DNA of 17,465 bases from CBDUBU01 sp965365465 (GTDB lineage: Bacteria; Bacteroidota; Rhodothermia; Rhodothermales; DASSAV01): contig CBDUBU010000055.1 of the NCBI GenBank assembly GCA_965365465.1, positions 1-17,465 on the forward strand, read 5' to 3'. Each line of letters opens with the position of its first letter. Within the stretch, counting starts at the first letter, position 1. The notes below the pieces were generated by a model. It had not been told where the DNA came from and searched no databases. It saw nothing but the letters and a program-made list of their open reading frames with translations. Below, in pieces: positions 6,965 to 13,642 of the stretch. The position numbers and the translations under genes are program-made.

Positions 6965-6989
6965 GTGAGGGTAAACAAAACTCAGCCTC

Positions 6990-7802
6990 ATGCCTGTGAT
7001 TGGTGAGGACAAGGTTTATCTCGACATTCTTCTGGGTCCTCTTGAGACGTGCCGGAAATACGCTCCAAAATTTGGACGGGGCGAATCCAATTCTCTCGAA
7101 TCGTTTCAGGCGCTCTACGGGGCGGACCCTTTTTATTCGTGGCTCGGCCTGGACAACCCTCTGCTGTATGCTGCCCATAAGGCCGGCGGTGGCATCACGT
7201 CGTTTTACCGGCAACTCGGGATCGGCAGCGAGCGTTTGTTTCGAAGATTGCTCGTGGATCACATCGGACTCTCCAACAAAGAAGTCCGGTGGTCGTACAC
7301 CGTGACAACAGGAGGCGGGCGCTCTTCCACACTTGAACTGGACGCGCGTATCGAGATAGAGCACATTGCCGATAAAGAGAAACAAGCCCGCGTGCAGACT
7401 TGGATAGCTTCGGCGACTTCGCACCTCAACGTGGACCCCGACATAGCAGCGGTTTTGAAGGGCGCGGTGTTTGAAGTGCGGCAGGCATACAAGAGCAAGG
7501 ACTCAAAGCGTCAGAACGCAGACATCGAGAACTATCTCAAGGCGTATATCAAGGGATATCTTCCGGTCGTCTTGCTCTTGTCAAACCAGATCGACGCCGA
7601 CGTAGCAATGCGATACGAAGGCGCAGGCTGCCTCTTGCTTCGGGGCCTGCCTTCCGGGTCATCTGTGCGCTCGACCTATGCTTTCTGCTCGGAGGTGGTA
7701 GGGTACGATCTCGCTGCCCTGTTCGAGCGAAATAAGGGCTATATGAAAGAAACCGTAGATGCGGTAATCCGCGTCCTTCTCTCCCCAAACGATGAAACGT
7801 AG
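6990..7802 (+). CDS. Putative type II restriction endonuclease
   Basis: This is a 270-residue protein with no signal or membrane segment. It is assigned as a nuclease mainly because it overlaps a DNA methyltransferase gene by 11 bp (7792-7802). Within it, LELDARIEIEHI (about 115-126) followed by FEVRQAYKSKDSKRQNAD (161-178) could supply the acidic and E-x-K residues of a PD-(D/E)XK site. Next comes a hydrophobic strand, LPVVLLLSNQ (191-200), as in the core of such folds. A lysine-rich 'YKSKDSKRQNAD' segment is one I associate with some type II enzymes, but I cannot name the family or the recognition site. The start ATG at 6990 lacks a Shine-Dalgarno site. Base composition is less GC-rich than the flanking exporter and glycosidase genes, consistent with acquisition by transfer. 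The alternative is a methyltransferase-linked protein of another kind. Confidence 0.6.
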   Translation: MPVIGEDKVYLDILLGPLETCRKYAPKFGRGESNSLESFQALYGADPFYSWLGLDNPLLYAAHKAGGGITSFYRQLGIGSERLFRRLLVDHIGLSNKEVRWSYTVTTGGGRSSTLELDARIEIEHIADKEKQARVQTWIASATSHLNVDPDIAAVLKGAVFEVRQAYKSKDSKRQNADIENYLKAYIKGYLPVVLLLSNQIDADVAMRYEGAGCLLLRGLPSGSSVRSTYAFCSEVVGYDLAALFERNKGYMKETVDAVIRVLLSPNDET

Positions 7803-9015
7803 AGCCGATCTCACCTTTCAGCACAACCTCGGAAGGGGTCGGCACGGCTGGCTCCGGTTGACTCCGGCGTACTCCGTCAAGATCGTGCGTGAGATTCTGG
7901 AACGCGAGCCGGAGGTTAGTCGCTTGCTCGACCCGTTCTCCGGTTCGGGTACGACGGGCCTCGTTGCGGCAGAGCGCGGCTTGCATTGCGACCTGCTCGA
8001 CATCAATCCTTTCCTCGTGTGGCTTGCCGAAGCCAAGACGAGGCAGTATTCGCCTGAACAGATCACGGAGGCGAAGCAGGCAGCTCGCACAGCACTTGCC
8101 GGGGCAAAGCAGCTTGACGGAAACGGGCTATGGCGCCCTCCGATAAAAAACATCGAGCGCTGGTGGCCTGAAACGAGCCTTGATACCCTTGCTCGCCTTT
8201 GCCACGCCATCGGCGCCCTGGAACCACTCGATTCCAGCGTCAGGGATCTTCTTCTTGTCGGGTTTTGCCGTTGCGTGATCGCGTGGTCCAACGCTGCTTT
8301 CAACCATCAGTCGATGTCGTTCAAGGCTTCTCCCCAGCCTTCGTTGTTCGACGCCGACGAACAGGCCATACGCTACGCTGCATTCAGCAGGTGGGTGGGA
8401 GAGGTCATTGATTCCGCAGCCGAGCCGCCGCCTGGAACGGTTACGGTGAGGCAAGCGGACGCCCGCGCCGTGCCTGAACCCACCACAGCCCGGTATGAGT
8501 GCGTCATCACATCGCCGCCCTACCCGAACCGGATGAGTTACATCCGGGAGCTTCGCCCCTATATGTACTGGCTGGGCTATTTGAACGAAGCGCGGGAAGC
8601 AGGGGAAATGGACTGGAAGGCCATTGGAGGAACGTGGGGGATTGCTACGAGCCGGGTGGCAAAATGGGAACCTAACGGGATCACTGTGCCGCACGATGGA
8701 TTCGGGAAGACCATTGAGGAGATCGCTGCCACACCCGGCGTCGCGAACGCCCGGCTCCTCGCCAACTACGTCCACAGGTATTTCGCGGACATTACAGGGC
8801 ACATCCGCTCTCTCTATCCGCAAGTGGATTCCGGCGGGCGCGTGCATTACATCGTCGGCAACTCGAAATTCTATGACACAATGGTGCAGGTCGAGGCGAT
8901 CTACGGGAGCATTCTGCGGGATGCCGGTTTCGGGCGTGTCTGCGTCGAGCGGATAAGAAAACGCAACTCCAAAAAGGAGCTTTTCGAGTTCGACGTAACA
9001 GCGGTGAAGCTATAG
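7792..9015 (+). CDS. DNA methyltransferase (N6-adenine or N4-cytosine), type II modification enzyme
   Basis: This is a 407-residue amino-methyltransferase. Motif X-like TPAYSVKIVREIL (24-36) precedes the AdoMet-binding motif I, DPFSGSGTTG (47-56), and an acidic motif II, LLDINPF (68-74). The catalytic motif IV is TSPPY (240-244). SPPY is commonest in N4-cytosine enzymes but is also seen in N6-adenine ones. About 185 residues between motifs I and IV could hold the target-recognition region, an alpha-like order. VHYIVGNSKF (about residue 350) fits a later core strand. The ATG at 7792 overlaps the upstream nuclease gene by 11 bp, so translation is probably coupled. Putting the nuclease first is unusual for safe establishment, as the methylase would normally be needed first. 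The stop overlaps the convergent exporter stop in a shared CTATAG. Confidence 0.87.
   Translation: MKRRADLTFQHNLGRGRHGWLRLTPAYSVKIVREILEREPEVSRLLDPFSGSGTTGLVAAERGLHCDLLDINPFLVWLAEAKTRQYSPEQITEAKQAARTALAGAKQLDGNGLWRPPIKNIERWWPETSLDTLARLCHAIGALEPLDSSVRDLLLVGFCRCVIAWSNAAFNHQSMSFKASPQPSLFDADEQAIRYAAFSRWVGEVIDSAAEPPPGTVTVRQADARAVPEPTTARYECVITSPPYPNRMSYIRELRPYMYWLGYLNEAREAGEMDWKAIGGTWGIATSRVAKWEPNGITVPHDGFGKTIEEIAATPGVANARLLANYVHRYFADITGHIRSLYPQVDSGGRVHYIVGNSKFYDTMVQVEAIYGSILRDAGFGRVCVERIRKRNSKKELFEFDVTAVKL
9001..9010 (+). repeat. 10-bp direct repeat, right copy (islet edge)
   Basis: This is an identical copy of the GCGGTGAAGC found at 5331-5340. It ends one base before the final bases of the methyltransferase gene and touches the exporter stop codon. 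It would be a target-site duplication or attachment remnant if the islet was inserted as a unit, but no integrase or transposase is present to support that. Confidence 0.3.
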
Positions 9016-10872
9016 GCGCCGGGACATCGAGGAGATGGCTTGCTCTATGTCGGGTTCGGCGGTGGGGCGGTCGGATTCCGGGATCGGATCTTCGCCGGGG
9101 TTGACGAAGGTGTCCTCAGCCATCATGCGCTGCTTTTCGTAGAGGCGGCGGTAGAGGCCGTCTTTCCGGGCCAGCAATTCGTGGTGCGTGCCCCGCTCGA
9201 CGATACGGCCTCCGTCGAGCACCAGGATCTGGTCGGCGCTCTGGATGGTCGAAAGGCGGTGGGCGATGACGAAGGTAGTGCGGCCCCGGCGCAGCGTGCG
9301 CAGCGCGTCGCGGATGAGCGCCTCGCTTTCGCTGTCGAGGCTGGAGGTGGCCTCGTCGAGGATGAGCAGACGCGGGTCGGCGAGGATGGCCCGCGCAATG
9401 GCAATTCGCTGGCGCTGGCCGCCGGAGAGCTTGACGCCGCGCTCGCCGACCACCGTGTCGTACTTTTTCTCGAAACGCTCGATGAACTCGTCGCAATGGG
9501 CGACGCGGGCGGCGGCGAGGATCTCATGCTCAGGGGCTTCCGGGTTGGCAAAGGCGATGTTCTCCCGGATCGTGCCGTCGAACAGGATATTGTCCTGCAT
9601 GACGACGCCAAGTTGCCGCCGGTAGTCGCGCAGGCGCAGACCGGCCAGATCGCGCTCGTCCACCAGAATGCGGCCCTTGTCGGGTCGCGCAAAGGCCAGG
9701 ACCAGGTTGATGAGGGTGCTTTTGCCCGCGCCGCTCGGCCCGACGAGCGCCGTGGTCGTACCGGCCGGGGCATAGAACGAGATGTCACGTAGGACCGGGG
9801 CGCCCGGTTCATAGGCGAACGAAACCTCCTCGAAAGCAACGTCGCCGTTGATTTCGCCAACCGGGGCGCGCTGCGCGTCCTCCTGGTCCTCCGTAGGCAG
9901 GGAACGGATTTCGCGGATCCGCTCCAGTCCTGCAAAGGCTTCGCTGAGCTGGGTTCCGATGGCGGCGATCTGGATCAGCGGCGCCACCATAAGCCCGACG
10001 AAAAAGACGTACATGACCAGATCGCCGAGCGTCATGGCTCCTGAGAGGATGGCCCGTCCGCCCACGATCATGATGAGCACGCTGATGGCGCCCACGATGA
10101 CCGTTGAGAAAGCCGTCACACCGGAGGTTCCGGTGATGGTCCGGGCGATCATACGAAACAGCCGGTCAACGCCTTCGTGGAAGATGCCCTTTTCGCGGTC
10201 CTCAGCCACGTAGACTTTGAGCAGGCGCACGCCGCCAAGCGCCTCGCCGAGCCGCCCGCTCACCTCCGACTCGATCTGCCAGCGTTCCCGGAAGATCGGG
10301 CGCAGCTTTTTCATCGACCAGCCGATGGCGACGGCGAAGACAGCCAGCAGCACAATGGCGCCGACGGTCAGCGCCCAGTTGAGCCACAGCAGGATTCCCA
10401 GGGCCAGAAAAGCTGTGGTGAAGCCGCCGACAAGCTGGACGATGCCCGTACCGACGAGGTTGCGGATGCCTTCGGCGTCACTCATGATGCGGGTGATGAG
10501 TGTGCCGCTTTTGGTGGCATCGAAAAAGGCGACGGGCAGGCGGATGATGTGGGCCTGCACGGCGGAGCGCAGGTCACGGATGGCCCGCTGCGCCGCGACA
10601 CTCACGATCTGAGAAAGGCCGAAGGAGGTAGCTGCCTGTATGAGCGTAGCGGCGCCCGCCGCCAGCGCGAGCGGTACGAGCAGTTCGGAGCGGCCCTGGC
10701 CGAGGACGTTGTCGATCAGGAACTTGGAACTGGCAGGCAGAACCAGCCCGGCAATGCGGCCAATGACCATTAACACGAGGCCGAAGGTGAGCGGCCCACG
10801 TTGCGAGAGGATCAGCGCCCACGCTTCCTTGCGCACATCCCAGAAACGGACTTTCTTTTTGTCCTCGCTCAT
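9010..10872 (-). CDS. ABC exporter half-transporter (MsbA-like permease-ATPase fusion)
   Basis: This is a 620-residue protein. An N-terminal six-helix exporter domain (about 25-320) includes GPLTFGLVLMVIGRIAG, TAFLALGILLWLNWALTVG and VMYVFFVGLMVAPLIQIAAI. It is fused to a complete ATPase with Walker A GPSGAGKST (K384), signature LSGGQRQR (482-489), Walker B LLILDEATS (D506, E507) and the H-loop IAHRLST (H538). The architecture matches MsbA/LmrA-type homodimeric exporters, which flip lipids or export drugs across the inner membrane; the substrate cannot be read here. All catalytic residues are present, so it should be functional. The C-terminal tail (about 580-620) is acidic and poorly conserved. 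It is convergent with the methyltransferase gene, with stop codons overlapping by 6 bp. A 360-bp gap lies upstream. Confidence 0.93.
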   Translation of the reverse strand: MSEDKKKVRFWDVRKEAWALILSQRGPLTFGLVLMVIGRIAGLVLPASSKFLIDNVLGQGRSELLVPLALAAGAATLIQAATSFGLSQIVSVAAQRAIRDLRSAVQAHIIRLPVAFFDATKSGTLITRIMSDAEGIRNLVGTGIVQLVGGFTTAFLALGILLWLNWALTVGAIVLLAVFAVAIGWSMKKLRPIFRERWQIESEVSGRLGEALGGVRLLKVYVAEDREKGIFHEGVDRLFRMIARTITGTSGVTAFSTVIVGAISVLIMIVGGRAILSGAMTLGDLVMYVFFVGLMVAPLIQIAAIGTQLSEAFAGLERIREIRSLPTEDQEDAQRAPVGEINGDVAFEEVSFAYEPGAPVLRDISFYAPAGTTTALVGPSGAGKSTLINLVLAFARPDKGRILVDERDLAGLRLRDYRRQLGVVMQDNILFDGTIRENIAFANPEAPEHEILAAARVAHCDEFIERFEKKYDTVVGERGVKLSGGQRQRIAIARAILADPRLLILDEATSSLDSESEALIRDALRTLRRGRTTFVIAHRLSTIQSADQILVLDGGRIVERGTHHELLARKDGLYRRLYEKQRMMAEDTFVNPGEDPIPESDRPTAEPDIEQAISSMSRRL

Positions 10873-11232
10873 GCTCTATACTTTTTCAAAGGGAAAGAAC
10901 GACAGGCCGGAATCCCAACGTCGGCCATGTCCTTTCAGGTCCGCGCTCCGGGTCTGCGGGTCAACGCCTCGAACGCTGCCGCCGTTCCCATCCGGACGCA
11001 ACGGGGCAAAGCCTCCAGGCGCCGGACACCGCCTTGCCGGCCGCTGTTGCCCCCGCTCCGATCAGGCGCCATGCTTGGCTGACGGATGCTTCGCCTCTAC
11101 AGATGCCAGCGAGCAACAGGGGAGATTTTGCGGCTTTCCGTTCAGGCAAAACGTCCTTTTTACCCCTTTGCACGACTGCGTGGCGAAGGCATCTCAAGCC
11201 CCTGATAGAGACGCTGTATCTTCAGCCGGGTT
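10873..11232. other. Intergenic region upstream of the exporter
   Basis: This is a 360-bp gap between the exporter start and the end of the OmpA-like gene, both on the minus strand. An open frame at 10961-11197 (minus) translates to arginine/alanine-rich sequence with no protein-like pattern. A weak inverted repeat TTTTGC/GCAAAA at about 11133-11158 is followed on the plus strand by TTTTT, but the long loop makes a terminator doubtful. The exporter promoter should be here; I could not identify boxes. Confidence 0.35.
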
Positions 11233-11898
11233 CTACTCAGGCAGCGCGGCGATACGGATGCGGCGGTTCAGGCGCCGCCCGCTGGCGGTTTCATTGGATG
11301 CGGCGGGGCGGGCGGCGGAGAAACTGACTACCTCGAAGCGTTCGGGTTTCATTTCCTGCTCCTGGATCAGGTAGCGCACGACGGCGGCGCTGCGGGCCGC
11401 CGACAGTTCCCAGTTGCTCGGGTATTTCTCTTTCAGGGTTCCGCCTACCGGAACGCTGTCCGAGTGCGCCTCGATGCGGAACCGGTGCTCGGTGTACGAT
11501 TCTTTCAGCTTTGCAGACAGCGCGGCGAGGGCTTCCATGCCTGCGGCGGTCAGTGTGGCGCTGGCCGGCTCAAACAGTTCGTCGACGAGCAGCGTGGCTG
11601 CCGTGGTTCCGCCGTCGCGGGCTACCAGCAGGTCATATTCGAGGCGCTCGATCCGGTCATGGAGGGAGCGCAGTTCCCGGTAATACTTTCCGGAGTCGAT
11701 GTCGTCGAAGAACTGGAGCGAGTCCCGCAAAATCTCCATCTCAGCCCGGAGTTCGTCATTCTCGGCGCGGAGTCTGTTCGTTTCCTGGATCTGATCGGCG
11801 ATGATGCCTCGCTGGTCCGCCAGTTGTTGCTGGGCCAGGCATCCGGTAAGCGAGAAAAGTGTCCAGCAGGAAAAAAGAGAAAGGGCAAGCGTGCGCAT
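11233..11898 (-). CDS. OmpA-family peptidoglycan-associated lipoprotein
   Basis: This is a 221-residue lipoprotein. A type II signal peptide with lipobox L-T-G-C puts the lipidated cysteine at C20. A charged coiled coil follows (about 25-85, with IQETNRLRAENDELRAEMEI). The C-terminal OmpA-like domain (about 105-221) has RIEAHSDS, WELSAARSAAVVRYL and ASNETASGRRLNRRIRI, the conserved peptidoglycan-binding helix and closing strand. The protein should be anchored in the outer membrane and bind the cell wall. In place of the common 'G(H/Y)(T/A)D' it has AHSDS, a mild departure. It lies 26 bp after a second OmpA-like lipoprotein gene of the same architecture, which suggests duplication and co-transcription. 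Confidence 0.85.
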   Translation of the reverse strand: MRTLALSLFSCWTLFSLTGCLAQQQLADQRGIIADQIQETNRLRAENDELRAEMEILRDSLQFFDDIDSGKYYRELRSLHDRIERLEYDLLVARDGGTTAATLLVDELFEPASATLTAAGMEALAALSAKLKESYTEHRFRIEAHSDSVPVGGTLKEKYPSNWELSAARSAAVVRYLIQEQEMKPERFEVVSFSAARPAASNETASGRRLNRRIRIAALPE

Positions 11899-11924
11899 GG
11901 AGAGAAGAATAAGGCCGGGGCGGA

Positions 11925-12635
11925 TCAGGAAACCTCGATGGCTGCGATCCGGACCCGGCGGTTGATCTGTCTTCCTTCCGCCGTTTCGTTGGAGACCAGC
12001 GGTTTATCGATTCCATACCCTGCCGTCTCGAAGCGGGCCGGGTTCAGCTTGTGCGTCCCGACCAGATACTGCACCACTTTGGAAGCCCGTTCCGCCGAGA
12101 GCACGCGGTTGTTCTGCTGCTGGGGCAGGTTCTTGTTGTACGAAGTGTCGTCGGCGTGCCCTTCTACGAGAAAACGCTGGCCGGCAGGAGCCTGCCGGAT
12201 GACTTTTGCCAGACTGTCGAGTTGGGTCATGGCGGCCGGAGTCAGGTCGCTGCTGCTCGGGCCGAAATAGATGACCTCCAGGGGGCGTCCCCGGACGATG
12301 CCGCCCAGTTCCATGCCCTTGTAAAACTGCACCACGAGCGCCCTGCGCAGCGAGTCGGACTGGCGGGCCAGTCGCTCGGACAGCACCACCGGCTGTTGTT
12401 CGATAAACGCCTCCAGCGCCGCAGCCGTTGTATCGAGTTGGCGCTGCATCTCGTCCATCCGTGCAAGCAGGCGCTTGTGCTCGGCTTGCAGGCTCATGTT
12501 GGTGGTTTGCAGTTCGGTGATCTCGTTGTGGAGATCCTCGAACGGATCGATTTCCTCCTCCACCACGGCGCGATTGCCGGCGCACCCGGCAAGCAGGAGC
12601 AGAACAGGTAAAAGGAGCGTGAAGGATCGTGCCAT
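11925..12635 (-). CDS. OmpA-family lipoprotein with coiled-coil linker
   Basis: This is a 236-residue lipoprotein. The signal sequence MARSFTLLLPVLLLLAGC ends in a lipobox with C18 lipidated. An acidic stretch and a coiled coil follow (about 35-75, ITELQTTNMSLQAEHKRLLA). The OmpA-like domain (about 120-234) has VEGHADD, NRVLSAERASKVVQYL, ETAGYGIDKPLVSNETAEGR and NRRVRI. The GHADD motif and the R-A--V-YL helix are standard peptidoglycan (diaminopimelate) contacts. It starts 15 bp after the SDR gene ends and precedes a second OmpA-like lipoprotein by 26 bp. The extra region at about 85-120, including ALVVQFYKGMELGG, separates it from the shorter downstream copy. Confidence 0.87.
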   Translation of the reverse strand: MARSFTLLLPVLLLLAGCAGNRAVVEEEIDPFEDLHNEITELQTTNMSLQAEHKRLLARMDEMQRQLDTTAAALEAFIEQQPVVLSERLARQSDSLRRALVVQFYKGMELGGIVRGRPLEVIYFGPSSSDLTPAAMTQLDSLAKVIRQAPAGQRFLVEGHADDTSYNKNLPQQQNNRVLSAERASKVVQYLVGTHKLNPARFETAGYGIDKPLVSNETAEGRQINRRVRIAAIEVS

Positions 12636-12650
12636 AATAAACCGGCTCGG

Positions 12651-13427
12651 TCAGGGTTTTTCTCTAGCCACCATCATCGTCCCGGACTGCGCAACGGGAG
12701 TCAAGATAACATCCAGGATGTTGACGTGCGTGGGCCGGGAGGCGCAAAAGACTATAGTTTCTGCTATATCCGCTCCGGTGAGCGGCGTCATGCCCTCATA
12801 CGTAGCCCCGGCGCGTTCTTGGTCGCCTGAAAACCGGACCAGACTAAACTCGGTATGCGTCAGGCCCGGATCGACCGAGGTGACACGCACGTTTGTGCCG
12901 TGCAAGTCCATCTTGAGGCCCTGCGTGATCGCATTTACGGCGTGCTTGGTGGCGCAGTAGACCGTTCCACCCGGATAGATGCCGTGTCCTGCCGTCGAGC
13001 CGATGTTGATGATGTGCCCGCTGTTTCGCGCCGCCATGCCCGGCGCGACTGCACGGGTTACGTAAAGCAGACCTTTGACGTTGGTATCCACCATTGTCTC
13101 GATGTCTTCGATTTTGTTCTCGTAGACCTTGTCGAGCGCCAGCGAAAGCCCCGCATTGTTGACCAGCACGTCAATGCGTTGCCATGCTTCCGGAAGGTCC
13201 GCCACCGCGCGGGCTACAGCGCCGGCGTCGGCGATATCGAGCCGGAAATAATGCACGTCGGCTGCGTGCTGCGTCTGGAGCCTTTCGGCCAGGGATGCGA
13301 GGCGGCCCTCGCGGCGAGCGCACAGGAGCAGGCGCGACCCGCACCGGGCAAAGGCTTCCGCGCACGCTTCGCCAATGCCGGACGAGGCGCCGGTAATGAA
13401 AATGACTTTTCCTTTCAGATCAAACAT
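12651..13427 (-). CDS. Short-chain dehydrogenase/reductase (classical SDR)
   Basis: This is a 258-residue classical SDR starting MFDLKGKVIFITGASSGIGE. It has the TGASSGIG cofactor loop (12-19), NNAG (90-93), the helix asparagine N116, and the catalytic triad S144, Y157 and K161 (YCATK), followed by DPGLTHTEF. A basic residue after the first strand (C-ARRE) favours NADPH. Its overall pattern resembles the YdfG/3-hydroxy acid (serine) dehydrogenase group, but no substrate can be assigned. The frame is open a further 78 codons upstream to 13661; that stretch is arginine/cysteine-rich and not conserved-looking, so the ATG at 13427 is used. It is apparently the first gene of an operon with the two OmpA-like lipoproteins, an unusual grouping with no obvious functional link. 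Confidence 0.88.
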   Translation of the reverse strand: MFDLKGKVIFITGASSGIGEACAEAFARCGSRLLLCARREGRLASLAERLQTQHAADVHYFRLDIADAGAVARAVADLPEAWQRIDVLVNNAGLSLALDKVYENKIEDIETMVDTNVKGLLYVTRAVAPGMAARNSGHIINIGSTAGHGIYPGGTVYCATKHAVNAITQGLKMDLHGTNVRVTSVDPGLTHTEFSLVRFSGDQERAGATYEGMTPLTGADIAETIVFCASRPTHVNILDVILTPVAQSGTMMVAREKP

Positions 13428-13642
13428 AAGAGACAGAACACTTCGGGTATTTCCGGACGGGTACAGGCTCAGCAGTGAACTTATGAAGGAGCAGGTATGC
13501 CTCTGGTTACGGCGCCATGCTAAACGCACGGAAGCCGCTATGGTTCGGAAACGGCATCTGCCGCCTGCAAACCTCAGCACGAGGCTAGAGGGTGAGACGG
13601 CGGAAGGTTTACCTCCCTGCCTGCAGCCTGCCGGACAGCTTC

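Larger units (their letters stand above)
6662..6989. other. Shared divergent control region of TA and restriction-modification operons
   Basis: This 328-bp gap lies between the antitoxin (leftward) and the putative nuclease (rightward). It contains the candidate antitoxin operator at 6665-6706, a small hairpin CCCGTC-AA-GACGGG at 6881-6894 with no T run, and a candidate promoter with inverted repeat at 6937-6964. The middle part (about 6710-6880) shows nothing I can assign; open frames across it do not look like proteins. Confidence 0.55.

Noticed and set aside
9040..9792. 250-codon plus-strand open frame inside the exporter gene
   Set aside because: It lies opposite the Walker A, signature and Walker B coding sequence; its own translation has no recognisable pattern.
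11133..11165. TTTTGC/GCAAAA followed by TTTTT as a rho-independent terminator
   Set aside because: A six-bp AT-rich stem with a 14-base loop is unstable, and the T run is offset; no plus-strand gene ends nearby.
10961..11197. 78-codon minus-strand frame upstream of the exporter
   Set aside because: Arg/Ala-rich, no motif, no ribosome binding site; composition matches random open frames in GC-rich DNA.
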